From: Pleurotus djamor
Lineage: Eukaryota > Basidiomycota > Agaricomycetes > Agaricales > Pleurotaceae
Direction of reading: 5' to 3'
DNA length: 64,000 nt
NCBI GenBank assembly: GCA_029747585.1
Contig: JAPEVF010000003.1
Location: 124,001-188,000 of the forward strand
The notes under the pieces are model-generated. The model saw only the letters and a list, made by a program, of their open reading frames with translations, did not search any database and had not been told where the DNA came from. Positions 24,219 through 37,276 of the stretch are shown here, piece after piece. The translations under genes and the position numbers were made by a program. Numbering within the stretch: the first letter of the stretch is position 1; every line of letters begins with the position of its first letter.

Positions 24219-24806
24219 AGAATTTTGTCCTCGACGGCGACAACGACGACAACGACCAAATATACACAAGATTCCGGTCCTACAAATGTATATATGCCTT
24301 TCCTCCTTTCCTTTCCTCCCCTCCGTATGNTTTTTTTGCCTTTCTTTTGCCGTATGTTGACATAAAATGCGATCAAGTCGCCTGATTTCCCGGACCTTGC
24401 CTTGACCTCCTCTATTAGTAGCTCTCTTTCAGTGTAAATGAATGATAATTGGATGCTTTCTCTTCTCTTTGCCAGAACCGTCGTCATATGCTGGTGTACC
24501 TCGTGCACGGTGCATCATTACATCAAGAAACGTGTTCGGCGCCGGTGGGGTATCAGATATTCGGATTCGGATTCGCAGGTGCCTTGGACTCTCGACGTAG
24601 ATAATTGGTATTCGAAAAAGAGGGTCCTTTTTTATCTGCGGCAAGTGGCGGATATATAAAGCGGTTGCTTGTTGGCTGCTCTTTTCCCCCGAACAAGCAA
24701 AAAAGCTGTGATCTCTCTCTCTCTTCTCTCCCTCATCCACGTTCACTTTGTCGTTGTCGTCGTCGTCGCAGTCTTCATCAACGCTAACACCAACACCGAA
24801 CGAACT
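24219..24806. other. Intergenic region with SDR promoter
   Basis: It contains the VTS1 3' end (with an N before a T-run at 24330) and the promoter of the dehydrogenase. No gene is seen. Confidence 0.5.
24653..24660 (+). promoter_or_regulatory. TATA box of the SDR gene
   Basis: TATATAAA lies about 147 nt before the ATG and is followed by a CT-rich leader at 24711-24745. Confidence 0.55.
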
Positions 24807-26368
24807 ATGGGTTTATCTGACCGTAGTCGAAATGCATCGCCGTTGAGGCCGGGCTTCAATTCCACCACTTCGTACAAACCCGAAGGTCCCACCGTTGATG
24901 ATAGTGTACATCCTGTTATCAGTGCTGGTCGCGTCGCTGTTATCACTGGCGCCGCTAGTGGGATCGGTAAAGCCGCTGCCTTGGAATTCGCAAAGTGAGT
25001 GTTTCTATATCGTCCACAGTCGTATGCGGTTTCTGATAATTGATTGGAATGTACTAATCGTTAATGTTTTGTAGGTTGGGCATGAAGGTCGCCATCGCCG
25101 ATGTCGATGAAACCAAGCTCAATGCTGTTGCCAATGAGCTCAAGAAGGCTTTGGGTGAAGCGAATGTCATCGCTCAANCCTACTGATGTTTCCAAGCTTG
25201 AAGAGGTGGTGAGGTTGAGGGACCGAGTGTACGACGCATGGGGCGAGGTGAGCGTCGTGGGTTTGCATTAGCGCAATCAATCCGAGGCGCATACATGCAA
25301 GAAGACCGTCATCTTCATCGTTCACCACCATCCATCTTTATCGTCCTTATCGTTTCTTACATCCTCCTGGGATGTTTTAGCAAGATACGCTCCATCCCCT
25401 TCCATTATCCCCAAAAACCCTGCCATTCTCCCCTTCCCATTCTCCTGCTTTTTTGTCATCCCCCTGTATGATACTTACTCTCGCCCAGGTCGCCGTGTTG
25501 ATGAACAATGCTGGCGTGGGTGACAGAGGTACTTCTTGGGACGGTATCGAGAATTGGCGAAAGGTTTTTGATGTTAATCTTTTCGGGTATATTCTCAAGT
25601 TTCCTCCGTTTTGCTGAACCGTTTTTCTAACGTGGAACCTTCAATGCAGGATCGTCAACGTTCAGCAGACATTTGTGCCTGTAAGTCTCAGAACCCATGG
25701 TGTCATTCATTACGTCTTGTCTGATATCATTTGCGTTTTGCGTTTTCTTGTGCACAGTCGATGCTGCACCAAGAAAATCAAGCTTTGATTATCAACACGG
25801 GATCTAAGCAAGGCATCACGAATCCTCCGTCAGTGCTTCTCTTCTACCTCGCATTTAGATCTTGACTATCTAAACATTCATTGATCATGATCGATACAGT
25901 GGAAATGCTGCATACAATGCTTCTAAAGCTGCCGTGAAGAGTTTGACTGAAGGGTTGAGTCATGAACTCCGTGAACGACCCAGTTCGAACGTCACTGCCC
26001 ATCTTTTCGTGTACGTTCCCCCATCCCTTCACCATCGCATAAATCCACTAACTGCCGCACTTGGTTGGTTGGTTTGTAGTCCTGGGTGGACTTGGACAGG
26101 AATGACCCAACGCTCTGGCGGAGAGAAGCCCCATGGAGCGTGGACGGCCGAGGAAACTGTCCTTTACATGCTCGACAAAGTCCGAGCGGGTGATTTCTAC
26201 ATCATCTGTCCGGATAACGAGACTCGCAGCGAGGATGACCAGTTGAGGATCATGTGGGCTGCTTCGGATGTCGCGGAAGGACGACCTGCGCTCAGTAGGT
26301 GGCACAGGGACTACAAGTCCTTGTTCGAGGAGTACATGCGTGAAGGCAGGGCCGCTTTGGCGAACTAA
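24807..26368 (+). CDS. Short-chain dehydrogenase/reductase (classical SDR)
   Basis: This is an NAD(P)-dependent oxidoreductase of unknown substrate. The cofactor motif TGAASGIG is present in VAVITGAASGIGKAAALEFA, and an Asp follows the second strand (VAIADVDE), which suggests NAD preference. The NNAG motif is in LMNNAGVGDRG, the catalytic Ser in INTGSKQG and the Tyr-Lys pair in YNASKAAVKSLTEG. The C-terminus after PGWTWTGM has an unusual extension ending REGRAALAN. At least seven exons are seen. The base N at 25178 sits between CAA and CCTACTGAT; ignoring it gives IAQPTDVSKLEEV in frame, so it is a surplus base and not a real break. About 40 residues precede the Rossmann fold without a signal peptide, so the protein is probably cytosolic. 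Confidence 0.92.
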
Positions 26369-26656
26369 ACACCAAGGAAGATTAAGATCACGGAGAAGGA
26401 GAAGGAGAAGTCGTTGGATGGAAAATTGTAAGAGTAAGAGTATGTGTAAGTCGTTTAGAAATCGCTTTCGAATATGTAGATCGCTGTGGATGGACTCCCT
26501 TGTTTATCGTTTCCCTTGTACTACAAAAATGTGTTAGATGACTTCGTTTCTGTGAGATTTGAATTTCCAGTCGATTTTTCTCTTGGATTTCTCCAACAAT
26601 TTTTGTTGGCGCCCGCCGATCACTAGCGCTAAACATTTTCTTTGTATGACCTCACC

Positions 26657-29600
26657 ATGAAGGCTGGTTTCAAGGTGACCTCCCTTCTCTCCTTCTACCA
26701 CCACAGTCTTGCCTCATTCTCATCCTCTAACTAGTTTTCGAATATATGTGGCACTGTCTACAGACAGGGAAATATTATTTTCACATCGGATGGCAACTCC
26801 ATCTTGAGCCCAGTGGGCAATCGCGTCTCGGTTTTCGACCTCGTCAAGTGAGTTGTTCGTTGTGCATTTTGTGGATTTATCAGGATGGAACCTGAACGTA
26901 TGCTACAGCAATAAATCCTTCACCTTTGCGTTCGAAAATCGCAAGAATATCGCACGGATAGCGTTGAGTCCCGATTCGAATGTTCTTATATCAGTGGATG
27001 AAGGTGAGGTGCCCATTTCAAAGCGCTGCAGCCCAGCTACATATGGACGACGTATGCAGATATGACGGGCTGGTAGGCGGTGTAGGAAAAGGATATTGAG
27101 CTGATGCCTGTCTCTGTCAGATGGACGAGCTCTCTTGGTCAATTTTCGTCGAGGAGTGGTGTTGCACCATTTCAACTTCCAAAAGCCTGTGAAGGATATC
27201 CAATTCTCACCTGACGGCAAGTGCGTAACAAACTCCTTTTCTCATTCGATGGATGAACTGACTTGATGTCAGATTCATCGCAGTAACCCATGGCGCGCAT
27301 ATACAAGTCTGGCGGACGCCAAATCATCTTGTTCGCGAATTCGCTCCGTTTGTTCTTCATAGAACGTACACAGGCCATCATAACGATGTGATCAGCATCC
27401 AGTGGTCGCCAGATTCGCAGTGCTTTATCACGACATCTAAGGATATGACGGCCCGTTTGTTCACTCTGAATCCTGTAGAAGGCTTCAGACCTAAAACCTT
27501 TGCTGGCCACAAGGATGTTGTCGTCGGGGCTTTCTTCTCTTCCGATGGTACATCTGTACGTCCCGTGGCAGTCTTTTTAGTACATCGTGGTTCTCAAACC
27601 CTTTCCTCATAGATTTATACCGTCAGCAGGGATGGCGCTGTGTTCACTTGGAAGGCTAAGGAGTCAGATGACGATGAAGATAGCGATTCGAGTGCGGGCG
27701 AGTCGTCCACTTCCCCTGTCCAGTCTATTCCAAATACACGATGGGGGATCCACAGACGGCATTACTTCAACCAACCAGGGACAAAAGTCGTCTGTACCAC
27801 TTTTCATCGTTCCTCCAACCTCCTCGTTGTCGGCTTCTCTACTGGCATATTTGGGCTATGGGAAATGCCCGACTTCTCAAACATCCACACCCTCAGTATT
27901 TCCCAAGAGAAAATCAGCTCTGTTGCTATCAACGCTTCAGGCGAATGGCTCGCTTTCGGCGCGAAAAAGCTTGGGCAGCTTTTAGTTTGGGAATGGCAAT
28001 CCGAGTCGTACATCTTGAAACAGCAGGGTCATTACTTTGACATGAACACCCTTGCGTATGCACCGGATGGTCAGACGATTGCTACTGGGGGAGACGACGG
28101 CAAAGTTAAAGTGTGGTCTGCCCACTCTTCGTTTTGCTTCATCACCTTCAGCGAACACACTGCCCCTATATCTGCTGTGTCCTTTGCCAAACAGGGTTCT
28201 GTCCTCTTTTCAGCATCCCTCGATGGAACTGTCCGTGCATACGACCTGATACGATATCGAAACTTCCGGACGTTCACTTCACCGTCGCCCGTCCAATTTT
28301 CGTCTCTGGCAGTTGACCCTTCCGGTGAAGTTGTCGCAGCTGGTTCGTCTGATTCATTCGAAGTCTTCATGTGGTCTGTCCAAACCGGAAAACTACTGGA
28401 CATCCTTTCTGGACATGAAGGGCCGGTGTGTGCTCTGGCGTTCAACCCTGCAGGAGAGAATCAACTTGCTAGTGGTTCTTGGGATCGGACAGTCCGTGTT
28501 TGGAGTGTTTTTGGGCGGTCTCGTGCCACTGAGCCATTCGCATTGACGTCGGATGTTCTGGCTGTGGCGTTTAGGCCCGATGGAAAGGAACTTGCTGCGT
28601 CGACGCTCGATGGCCAGATAGCCTTTTTCGACGTCGATCTTGGGAAGCAAACCAACCTCATTGAAGGACGGAAAGACGTCTCTGGTGGTCGCAAGGCGGA
28701 CGACCGTGTGTCTGCCGCCAACAGCACGTCTGGGAAAGCCTTTAACAGTCTAGCTTACTCTGCCGATGGGCATTGTATCCTTGCTGGAGGAAATAGCAAG
28801 TATGTCCTTCTATACGACGTCAAAGACGGAGATGGTGTGATGCTGAAGAAGTTTCAAATCTCACAAAATTTGTCGCTCGATGGGACCGAGGAGTTTTTGG
28901 ATAACCGGAAGGTCAATGATGCTGGGATCAATGTGGACTTGATTGATATGAGGGGTGATGAAAGTGATCTAGAGGATAGGATGGATGTTAGTCTTCCAGG
29001 GGCTTCGAGAGGAGCGGGGGATATGTCGGTTCGGAGGTATCGACAGGAAGCAAGGACGAAGTGTGTGCGGTTTTCACCAACCGGACGAGCATGGGCTGCA
29101 GCATCGACGGAAGGTCTCCTCATCTACTCTCTAGACGAGAGTATCGCTTTCGATCCCTTCGACCTTTCCATCGACCTCACACCACAAACCGTGCTCGCAG
29201 TCCTCGAAGAACGAGAGTTTCTCAAAGCGCTGATCATGGCGTTCCGCCTGAATGAAAAAACGCTTATTCAGAAGGTGTACGAGAGTGTTCCAAGGGGCGA
29301 TATCCGCCTTGTTACGAGACAAATTCCGACCGTCTATCTGGCGCAGTTACTGCAGTTGATAGGGGAGCATATGGAAATGGGTCCGCACCTTGAATTCGAT
29401 GCTGTTTGGGCAAATTCGACGCTGGTTGCGCATGGGCGAGTGCTCAAAGATAGGGCTGGCGAGTATGCGAGTGTTTTCAGGATACTTCAGCGAGCGCTGT
29501 CGGGTGTGGAGAAGGATGTTGTTCGTCTGTAAGTCATCAACACCTAGTAAGACTTAGCTACGATTCTGACCTTGACTAAAAATAGGTGTGAAGATAATAC

Positions 29601-29667
29601 GTCAACATTGTCATATCTTGTTGATCAGTGTAAAGTCAAGGAGGACACAGTCATGCAGGACCCGTAG
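26657..29667 (+). CDS. PWP2: Periodic tryptophan protein 2 (PWP2/UTP1), U3 snoRNP WD40 protein
   Basis: PWP2 is a subunit of the UTP-B complex of the small-subunit processome, needed for early 18S rRNA processing in the nucleolus. The first exon is tiny (MKAGFK). Then come SPVGNRVSVFDLVNNKSF and two tandem WD40 propellers, with repeats such as HHNDVISIQWSPDS, GHEGPVCALAFNPAG and LASGSWDRTVRVW. An acidic insert (SDDDEDSDSSAGESS) lies between blades. The C-terminal Utp12 domain reads TPQTVLAVLEEREFLKALIM to FRILQRALSGVEKDVVRL. A final intron (donor at 29530) gives CEDNTSTLSYLVDQCKVKED and the stop at 29665-29667. The large exon 27640-29532 is uninterrupted, unusual for this region. It is convergent with the GH92 gene, whose stop lies 273 bp away. 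Confidence 0.95.
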
Positions 29668-29940
29668 TACCTGTCCTATGATATTTGGTGTCGCTCGGAC
29701 TCGCTCCCTTGTCAGCGCCTGCCTCTCTGAAAAGTATCTACTCAACCCAACTTAATGAAGCTTGGTCTTGCTGTTGATCATGTCTCTGAGCGGTTGAACC
29801 TATTCCTATGACTACTTCCCCCCGAAGAGCTGCCTGATCGATTACTAGAACACTTCGGCTGTATGGCAAGGACGCGTTGGAGGGTGTCTATCTACATGTG
29901 TAACAATATCCGTAAGGTACTTTTCAGGCCAACTGACTCC

Positions 29941-32900
29941 CTAGTTATCGTATCCGCCCGTTGATAGCGAGGGCGGGAGAGCATCCTTCCCTGTGCCACA
30001 GGTAACACCAATATCATCAGTCAATGTCAACTCTACCGTAGCACCCGTTTCGAAGACGTCCCAATCAAGATAACAGTTTGACTTGTACGGCTTCCCGTTA
30101 ACTTTGACACTCTATACCATCAGTTCAGACTTGTTTTACCCGTGTACCTGAGGTAAGGGACTTACCTTGACGAAGACATGTCCACCTGTTCCGTTGAGTG
30201 GGTTTCCGATGAAGTTGTTCGCGATGATCGTTGTCGTGGTTTTGAGGACCGGGTTCGTGATCGACATTTTAGGGAAGTACGGTGATGAGAGCAAGTACTG
30301 CTTCGTTGCTGGAAGGGGGTATAGTCCAGCGAGAAGGAAGAATGCGTAGCTTGCCATAGCACCTAAAGTATGAAAAAAAATATTGAGGTGAATATAATGG
30401 GATACATCATTGTATATATAACTTGTCTTACCAGAATCTGTAAGTGTGATATGTTGATACCACTGAGCAAGGCGGCGAGCGAATCTGTTGAATTCACGTA
30501 CCATCGTTTCCAGGTAAGCCGTTGACGGAGGTATTGAAGAACTCTGCGATGACTTCTCTGGTTCTCTGTGTGCTGAGGCCCGGTCTGTTCGCATAGTGAT
30601 ACATAAACGGCATTTGGAGTGATGGCTCGTCAGTAGGTTCGAAATAGTTCTGAGAAGGGATTCAGCGGCGAGTCTACTCGGGAGCTCAGCTTGGACGGTC
30701 AGTGAAAACGCACTTGTTTGAAGATGATATCCAGTCGAGATATGAACTTTTCTGGTCCACCTTGAAGTTGTATCAGCTTGGCGTTGTCGTGCGGTACGTA
30801 CTGTGGCGAGGGTGAGTTAAAGGGCACAAGTAGTAGAAATGTCAGCCTTACCTCTGAGTACTAGTTTCCAGTTTAGTTAATCAGAGATATCACGAGTGGG
30901 AGAGAACTTACAATCATTGGTGATCCCTCGTAGAAACCATCGGTATTGATGTACGAATCAAGCCAGCATGTAGAATGATTTGGGTCGTTGACACTACAGT
31001 GGCGAGGGTCCGTGTAATCAAATAACCCATTAGCAAAGCGTGGCTAAGGTGAAGGGCGTAAGGATGAACAAAGGGACGAGTGGTAAGGAGCGAAACCCAC
31101 CTGCATCATCCCTCCAAGTTCGGGCATGTCGGGGACGGATACGTTGGGATTCCAGACATTGATGAAGTTCTCCGCACGCCGCGCGTACTGAGAAACGCTG
31201 AGAGTTTGAAATATCGGAGGGAGGCAGCGATCAAACCTTTTTATGATCCTCAGCCTTCCCCAAGACTTTCGCAGCTTGGGAGATAGCAAAGTCGTCGAAT
31301 GCATACTGGTTCAACACCGTTTCAGCGAACTCGGTCTTTTTAGCCAATGAAACAAGAAAATACCTCCAATGTCCTGGATACCTGTCTTGTGTTTGGCGCA
31401 TATTCGTAGGAGTCGGATGGAATGTAGTCTGAACAACAGAACAACAGCTTGATGTGAGCCACCGTGTTCCATGAACCCATGGACATGAACCGTACTGAGT
31501 AGCTTCCATGGCTTTATTTGTCGGCCTTGGTACTCCCAGTCAAGCGGCTGGTCCTCAGCGTCTGCCAAGAGCGCTTTGTAGAGATCTGAGGTATTGACGT
31601 TGAGAGAAGCAGCGATGGTTGGCTGGAATCTAAGGAGGTGAAGATGAATGAAGGGATACAGCGGACAAGAGATGCACACACTTGACCAAGAACTCCGCCA
31701 AGATTGGATCACCATCTATATTTGTGCATGGGTGCTGAAACTAAAGAGCCATGCAAATTGGGGCGACTCACTGCTACCGCCTTGAATATGCTGCATAAGG
31801 GTAGCACTGCGACATTCCGGAAGGAAGCCTACGACGATGTTTGGTCATTCATACTCTGGGAGGCCAATCATACTCACCTTCGTTCTTCTGAATGTCTATC
31901 ATGCCACGCACGATTCTAGCGAAGTTTTCCGGGTCATGTAAAGACATCAAAGGGAAGAGTGTGCGGTAAGTATCCCACTAGAATATCATTAGAAGGTAAG
32001 ATTCATTATTGAGAAAGGCAGCCAACTACCCACGTTGCAGTAGAACGAATCGTAATATGGCTCTGATGAGTTCCATTTGGGGTTCTCTCCCGTATCTAAT
32101 ATAACTTAGCAAGGAAGAAAGAGAGGAAAGGAAAACTGGTGGCTTACAGTCCGCCGGAACGATATGGGTTCTGTATAGCTGCCGATGTATCCTCAGCCAA
32201 AACGTTTCAAATACGCTGAAGCGACTACCCACTGAAGAATAAAGAAGGGAAGTTATTTCGTCCGAAACACCCGTGGTATCCACTTGAACTCGGTTGAGGA
32301 TATCGCGCCACTGACTCCTGGCACTGTGATGCACGGCATTGAAGTCGAAGTTGGGTATTTCAGCTTCGGCGTTGCTACATGCTTGCTCGGTTGAAATTAA
32401 CGACACTCCCACCCGGACGAGGATTGTCGCACGTTGACCGCTTTTAGCAGGAGGGAATGTCAGTAGGGCACCGAGTTCATTCCAGGAGTCTGCCAGAGGA
32501 AGTCAATTAATGAAAGGAAATGCCCGCCAGATGCGGTCTTACTCAATTTGAGTTCATTTATTGTGGTTGTACCCTTTTCGTTCGAAATGCTCGAGAAGGC
32601 ACCGTACTCTACAGGTTTCGTGAAGCCATCGGTGGTCATGAAATCAACACAGGTGTAGGCACGGTAAGAGCCAGGGCCAAAGGACCCATCGAAGCTTGCA
32701 CCACCTGCAAGGGAGTGTAAGGTCATGTTGAACCCCGCGGAGAAGATCTTACCAGTAACCCGTCCTGTCTTTGGGTTGATCTGTAACACTACATCGCGAC
32801 CGCTGCTTTTGCCATCATTGGTTATGTCAACTAGGATACGAGGGCGTGTCGTGTTCAAAGGGAATGTGTAACGTTGGAGAGCTGTTCTTCGAGTTGTGGT

Positions 32901-33699
32901 GAGTTCTACGCGAACACCCGTCGACTACAACGAGAGGCAATCGGTTCCTATGTGTTCATCTCGGGAATCAGAATCATACCAAGTTGGTTGCGAAATATCC
33001 CGGTGACGCTGCATCGTCCGGGGAGCCTACAGATTATTAGAGAAGGATAGAATCACAGGTTTGGTCACAAGCTTGGAATCCTACCTACCGTTTGGAAGAA
33101 CGTTCCTTGGCACCTTTCTTCGAACAAGGCTCGTGGGACAGTCCTCAAAGGATGGACAATCCACGAGGGGCCAGATCTTGAAATTGGATAATGGGATATC
33201 CTATGAAGTAGTGAGAGCTCAATAAGTTGAAAAGTTCTGTATGAGAGTGAAGCATACCCCTCCGGTCCCACTCTCGTGCAACTGTGAGAACCCTGTGACC
33301 CAGAACGCCGCGTTCGCGTCATAACCGGCGTGCTGAAAGGAATTGGCAAATCGAATTCAATACACACGTTGATGTGACTACTCACATTACCAGGCGAGTC
33401 CGTATCCATACCAGCCTTGATCATCCCATGTGGAACTGTCGCTCCTGTCTATGGTTGAGCTCATGGAGTTCACCGATGGTAGGTAATGTAGGTACCTGGA
33501 AAAACATGACCTCCATTCGTTGTGCCGATGAATGTATTGACTAAATCAACAGGATCAACAGTCCGCCGAGGAACACTGGGTTCAAGTACGACTGAGCTTA
33601 GATCGTCTCTGAATGTTAAGCCACTCACCGGCTGGGACTGGAATGAGCACCGAGGGCCAAGAGCAGCGCAGAAGAGGCGATGACCAGCCCATTGACCAT
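29941..33699 (-). CDS. Secreted GH92 family alpha-mannosidase
   Basis: GH92 enzymes are calcium-dependent exo-alpha-mannosidases, mostly alpha-1,2. The start at 33699 gives a signal peptide (MVNGLVIASSALLLALGAHS). After one intron with acceptor CCCAG comes RRTVDPVDLVNTFIGTTNGG and HVFPG, the family's N-terminal signature. Later blocks are LYRTHIVPADYTGENPKWNS, FYCNWDTYRTLFPLM, YVPHDNAKLIQLQGGPEKF, NYFEPTDEPSLQMPFMYHYA and the catalytic-region motif GNDDSGAMASYAFF. This last is assembled only by using a 6-nt exon at 30437-30432. The C-terminus ends VTCGTGKDALPPSL and GGYDN at 29941. More than ten introns are present. Length is in the usual range of about 800 residues. It probably trims fungal or host mannan and N-glycans outside the cell. 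Confidence 0.92.
30432..30437 (-). other. 6-nt microexon of the GH92 gene
   Basis: On the minus strand the upstream exon ends GGAAACGATG before GTACGT. The next acceptor TTACAG is followed by ATTCTG and at once by donor GTAAGA. The following exon starts GTGCTATGG after TTTAG. Joining G + ATTCTG + GTGCT gives G-N-D-D-S-G-A-M, the invariant GH92 motif. Skipping the six bases also keeps frame but removes Asp-Ser from it. Confidence 0.85.
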
Positions 33700-34010
33700 G
33701 ATTCCTCAGACAATAGACCGAGGGAGGGGAGCTGGTCGAAGCCACGAGTCCCTCCATAGGTACGAATAGGCGACGTATATAATGCATCGTCGGTGTGCTG
33801 GCAATTATAGTAGACTAGAGGCCGAAGTTAGTTCATACCATGAGAAAGTCTTCGCTGAGTGCTGAGCTTGAAAATTGGGCCTCAGTTGATCGGCGGAGTA
33901 GGTATACAACATATAGAGATAAAGCAGCGACAACGAAAGCAGAACGAAAACAGGCGAAATACCGTCAGATCCAAGGTTCAAATTACACATTCCATTCCAC
34001 CACTTCCAAA
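33700..34010. other. Intergenic, GH92 promoter side and kinesin 3' side
   Basis: This is a 311-bp gap between two minus-strand genes. It should hold the GH92 promoter. No gene or clear motif is seen. Confidence 0.5.
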
Positions 34011-37007
34011 TCAGCATGGCGTATTTTCTTTGCCAAAGCGAGCGCTCAGCGCCTTCACACGAGAGTCCGTCTTGCCGCCCAGGATCTTGCTTCCCATGTC
34101 CGAAGCTTCGATCTCGAAACTGACTTCGTTGAGGATGTTCCAGTCATCTTCTTCGGGGAAGTTCTGTTCAAGTAGACTCGGTTGGCCTTTATAGGGGTCG
34201 GAACGTAGTGGAGAAATGTCGAGGTCACCGTCTTGTGCAAGTTGGGCTTCGACTTGAGCCATTTCCTCCTCTTCTTGCATGGCGGGGAGACTTGGTGGTG
34301 GAACAAATATTCGGTTGTTCTTGCGCTCAGATAGCGCCGGCGTTACCGGTGTTGGCTGCTTCATTCGCGAGGGTGCAGCTGGCAAGTTTACGAATCCCCC
34401 CAGCCCCAATGCATCGAACTTGCTAACGAAAGCAGCAAGGGCCCGTCGTTCTTCTTCAAGTTTAGTTCGCATCTTGAGAGCATTTTAGTCACTGAAGACC
34501 GATATGTGACCAATAACACACCTTCTTCTCTTTATCTAGCTGTTTCACCAACTCTTCAGCCCATCGTTCACCTTCCTCACGGATTCGACGTTCTTGCTTC
34601 AGCTTTTCCGACCACTCTTTCTCAACATCCTCTTTGACCTGTCTCAGAGGTTCACCCAAATTATCTTCATACCCTTTCACCACAATCTCAAGCTCTCTGA
34701 TGGTCTTTGTCTGTTCCGCTATGAGCTTATCTTTCTCACTCTCTGAGGCCGACGAAGACAATGGGGATCGATCAAGAAGTGCAGCTTCAAGGGACAAAAT
34801 CTGGGAGGCTTGAGACTCGAGCTGGTGTCTAGCATTCAATAGCTCTTGTTGGAGCTAACGATGTCGGTCAGGTTAAGAATCATCATGCATGGACGTGTCA
34901 TACCTGGTATGGCGACATATCAAAGTCGACCTTTACAGGGCTGGCAGGGCGCGATGCATCTCCAGGACCTTCATCGACATTTTGACTTGTCAAGATCAAC
35001 TTCGTCAGCTGTTGAATCCTTGAATTAAGATCCCGCATGGCCTTCGACTCGTCAATTTGCTGGACCAATTTGAATCAGTCTAAGCATGGCTAGGTTAAGT
35101 TATCGAGAACGTTACCTCTCTTGCAGACAAGCGTCGGTTCCTGACGGGGGCCTCTGCCTCTCGATCAGCCAGCCTCTTCTTGAGGTCCTCTATTTCCTTC
35201 TGATATCTCTCAATCAATGCATCGGTGTCGACAATCTCCTTCTTCTGGGCATGTAGCTATGTTGCTGGTCAGCGGGGATGAAATGCAGAAACAGATGAAG
35301 ACCTACTTGGACTCCTTTCACCCGTTTGGCAAAAAGAAGGGTGCTAGTGCTTTCCGCTACGGCGCGAGCATCGGGATTCACTGTGCAAATAACACTGATG
35401 CGAGCGTTGCCAGACAGCGAGGGTTGGAGCAGACGAGTGAGCTTGGAGTTTCGGAAGGGAACGTGGTCACTACAGTGCGCAGGTTATATGAGTGTCACTG
35501 CAACCATCGTAATGTCCACAAACCTCTTCCCCTTGGCAGCATTCTCCGACAACGTCCCAATGACCGTTCCCAGCGTAAGTAAACTAGCAGGCAGTCAGAA
35601 TTTGAGTTTCAAAGGACTAAATCAAATTACCTGGTATTGATATACTTGCCTTCTTTAGTGCGTTCCTTGTCGCTGGTCGCCTTTTCAGAGCCAGCAAGGT
35701 CGATCAAACTCTGAAGAAAACGAATAAACAGCGAACCATACAAGTGGACCAAATGTGCTCACCAATACAGAGCACTGGACACTCCTCCCTCCTCTAGCTT
35801 GCAACTTTGGTCCTGGCGTTTGCCTGCCACCTAGACCAGGTGTTTGCCGCCCGCCAAGTCCGGGAGTCTGGCGGCCACTAGGACCTGGCGTTTGTCGTCC
35901 TGAAGTTTCGTCTCGCTCACGACTTTCAATAACGACCCGGAATACGCTATGACTCCGGCTGCTGCGTTCATTCCAATCCGTGCATGCTGTCCTTCTATTG
36001 CCCTCCCCTCTCTGAAGTACTTCCTTGACGGCTTTGAAGGACGTTACGACTTCTTCTCGAAGAGGAGCGAGATGCAGAGTTGGACCAGTTCCCTGCAATT
36101 GCACAACGTTCGCGCCGGAGGTTGAAGGCGGCGCCAAGAGGTCGACGATGGTCTCGTTGTAAATTTCCAGGTAGGAGCACCGTAGCAAGTACTCTCTTGC
36201 AGGTGTTCGCTTGATGTATCCGAAAATATCCCTCATTGCTCGGGGTATAATACCGGGCTCTTCCTTCGTTCCAGATAACGTGAAAGTTTTGCCCGATGCG
36301 GTTTGTCCATAGGCAAAGATGACAGCATTGTAGCCATCCATAGCGGCGTGAACATGGGAGCGTGCCGAAGCGCTGTATATCGGTTTGTTGGGTGTTTCTG
36401 TGTGAATTGCGTCGAACGTAAATGTTGTCGAGGTGGCCGCGCTGGTACCATGCTTGGCGCAGGCTGGGTCGAGCTTTATGGTATTTGAGTGTTGATCTGC
36501 TACCCATGCAGATGAAGCCTCTGAAGTTCTCATCCTGCGTGTGGTGAGTTCAGTCTGTGCCTAGGACGTGAAGTTCTGGCCTCACCTGACAGAGACCATA
36601 ACTTTGTCTTCCTTGCCATGCGAAACACTCCCCAATGAGGCTCGCAGCCATTCTTCGTCGATCTCCACTGATCCATCCGCTGGATCATTCTCAACCGTTT
36701 GGTAATCGACCAGAACTTCTTCAGGATCAACCCTACTCATGTCCATTTCGCTGAACGCGTGATCATCTTCCTGGGGTCCTCTAGATCGACTGCGGGGTGT
36801 AGTAGGCGTTCGAGGGGTATTCAATGACGATGAAGAGGATGAAGACAGAGATTTGGATGTAGAACCGAGGATTGGTGGAACAGGTGGTTTCGTTGTGCGT
36901 ACCCTGGATTCCGCAGATAATGTGGCCTTGTATTTCTTCTGTGTGCTCGGTGGAGGCACCGTGGCGGTCGAAGCTGGTCTTCGCGGGGTGAAAGGAACAG
37001 GCGTCAT
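34011..37007 (-). CDS. Kinesin motor protein (kinesin-7/CENP-E- or KIP2-like)
   Basis: This is a plus-end microtubule motor with an N-terminal head. About 140 disordered Ser/Pro/Thr-rich residues (MTPVPFTPRRPAS start) precede the head. Motor motifs are the P-loop (AYGQTASGKTFT), switch I (NERSSRSHSVFR) and switch II (LIDLAGSEKATSD), followed by EGKYINTSLLTLGTVIGTL. A Gly-Arg-Gln-Thr-Pro-Gly repeat (four copies, about 35872-35790) interrupts the head between switch I and switch II. The tail carries predicted coiled coils (IERYQKEIEDLKKRLADREA; EKDKLIAEQTKTIRELEIVV; KEWSEKLKQERRIREEGERW) and ends ALSARFGKENTPC. The long N-extension with disordered start matches fungal KIP2/CENP-E-related kinesins, but the exact subfamily cannot be proved by eye. 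Short introns keep frame. Confidence 0.9.
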
Positions 37008-37276
37008 GGGTAGTTTGATGGGCCTATGTCTTGAGGATGAAGAAGTGTTGCAACGAGGCTGAGTTCAACCGTGGGACGAAAATAGCGCGACTTGATCACG
37101 TGTTCGCGAAAAAGGACAGGGACTGAAGCAGGGGGGACATGGGATTCGAGAATCCCTCGGATGTACGTTTGGAATCGTGAATTCGTGATAATACTTCGAC
37201 GACAGCCAGACAGTCACATGCGTATTACTTAAAGTGCAAAAGGTTGATCGTTTATAAGAAAATCCCCATCAATCTG

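Noticed and set aside
23157..24508. Long minus-strand open frames opposite VTS1
   Set aside because: They are shadows of the Gly/Asn/Met-rich coding region; no domain or splice structure.
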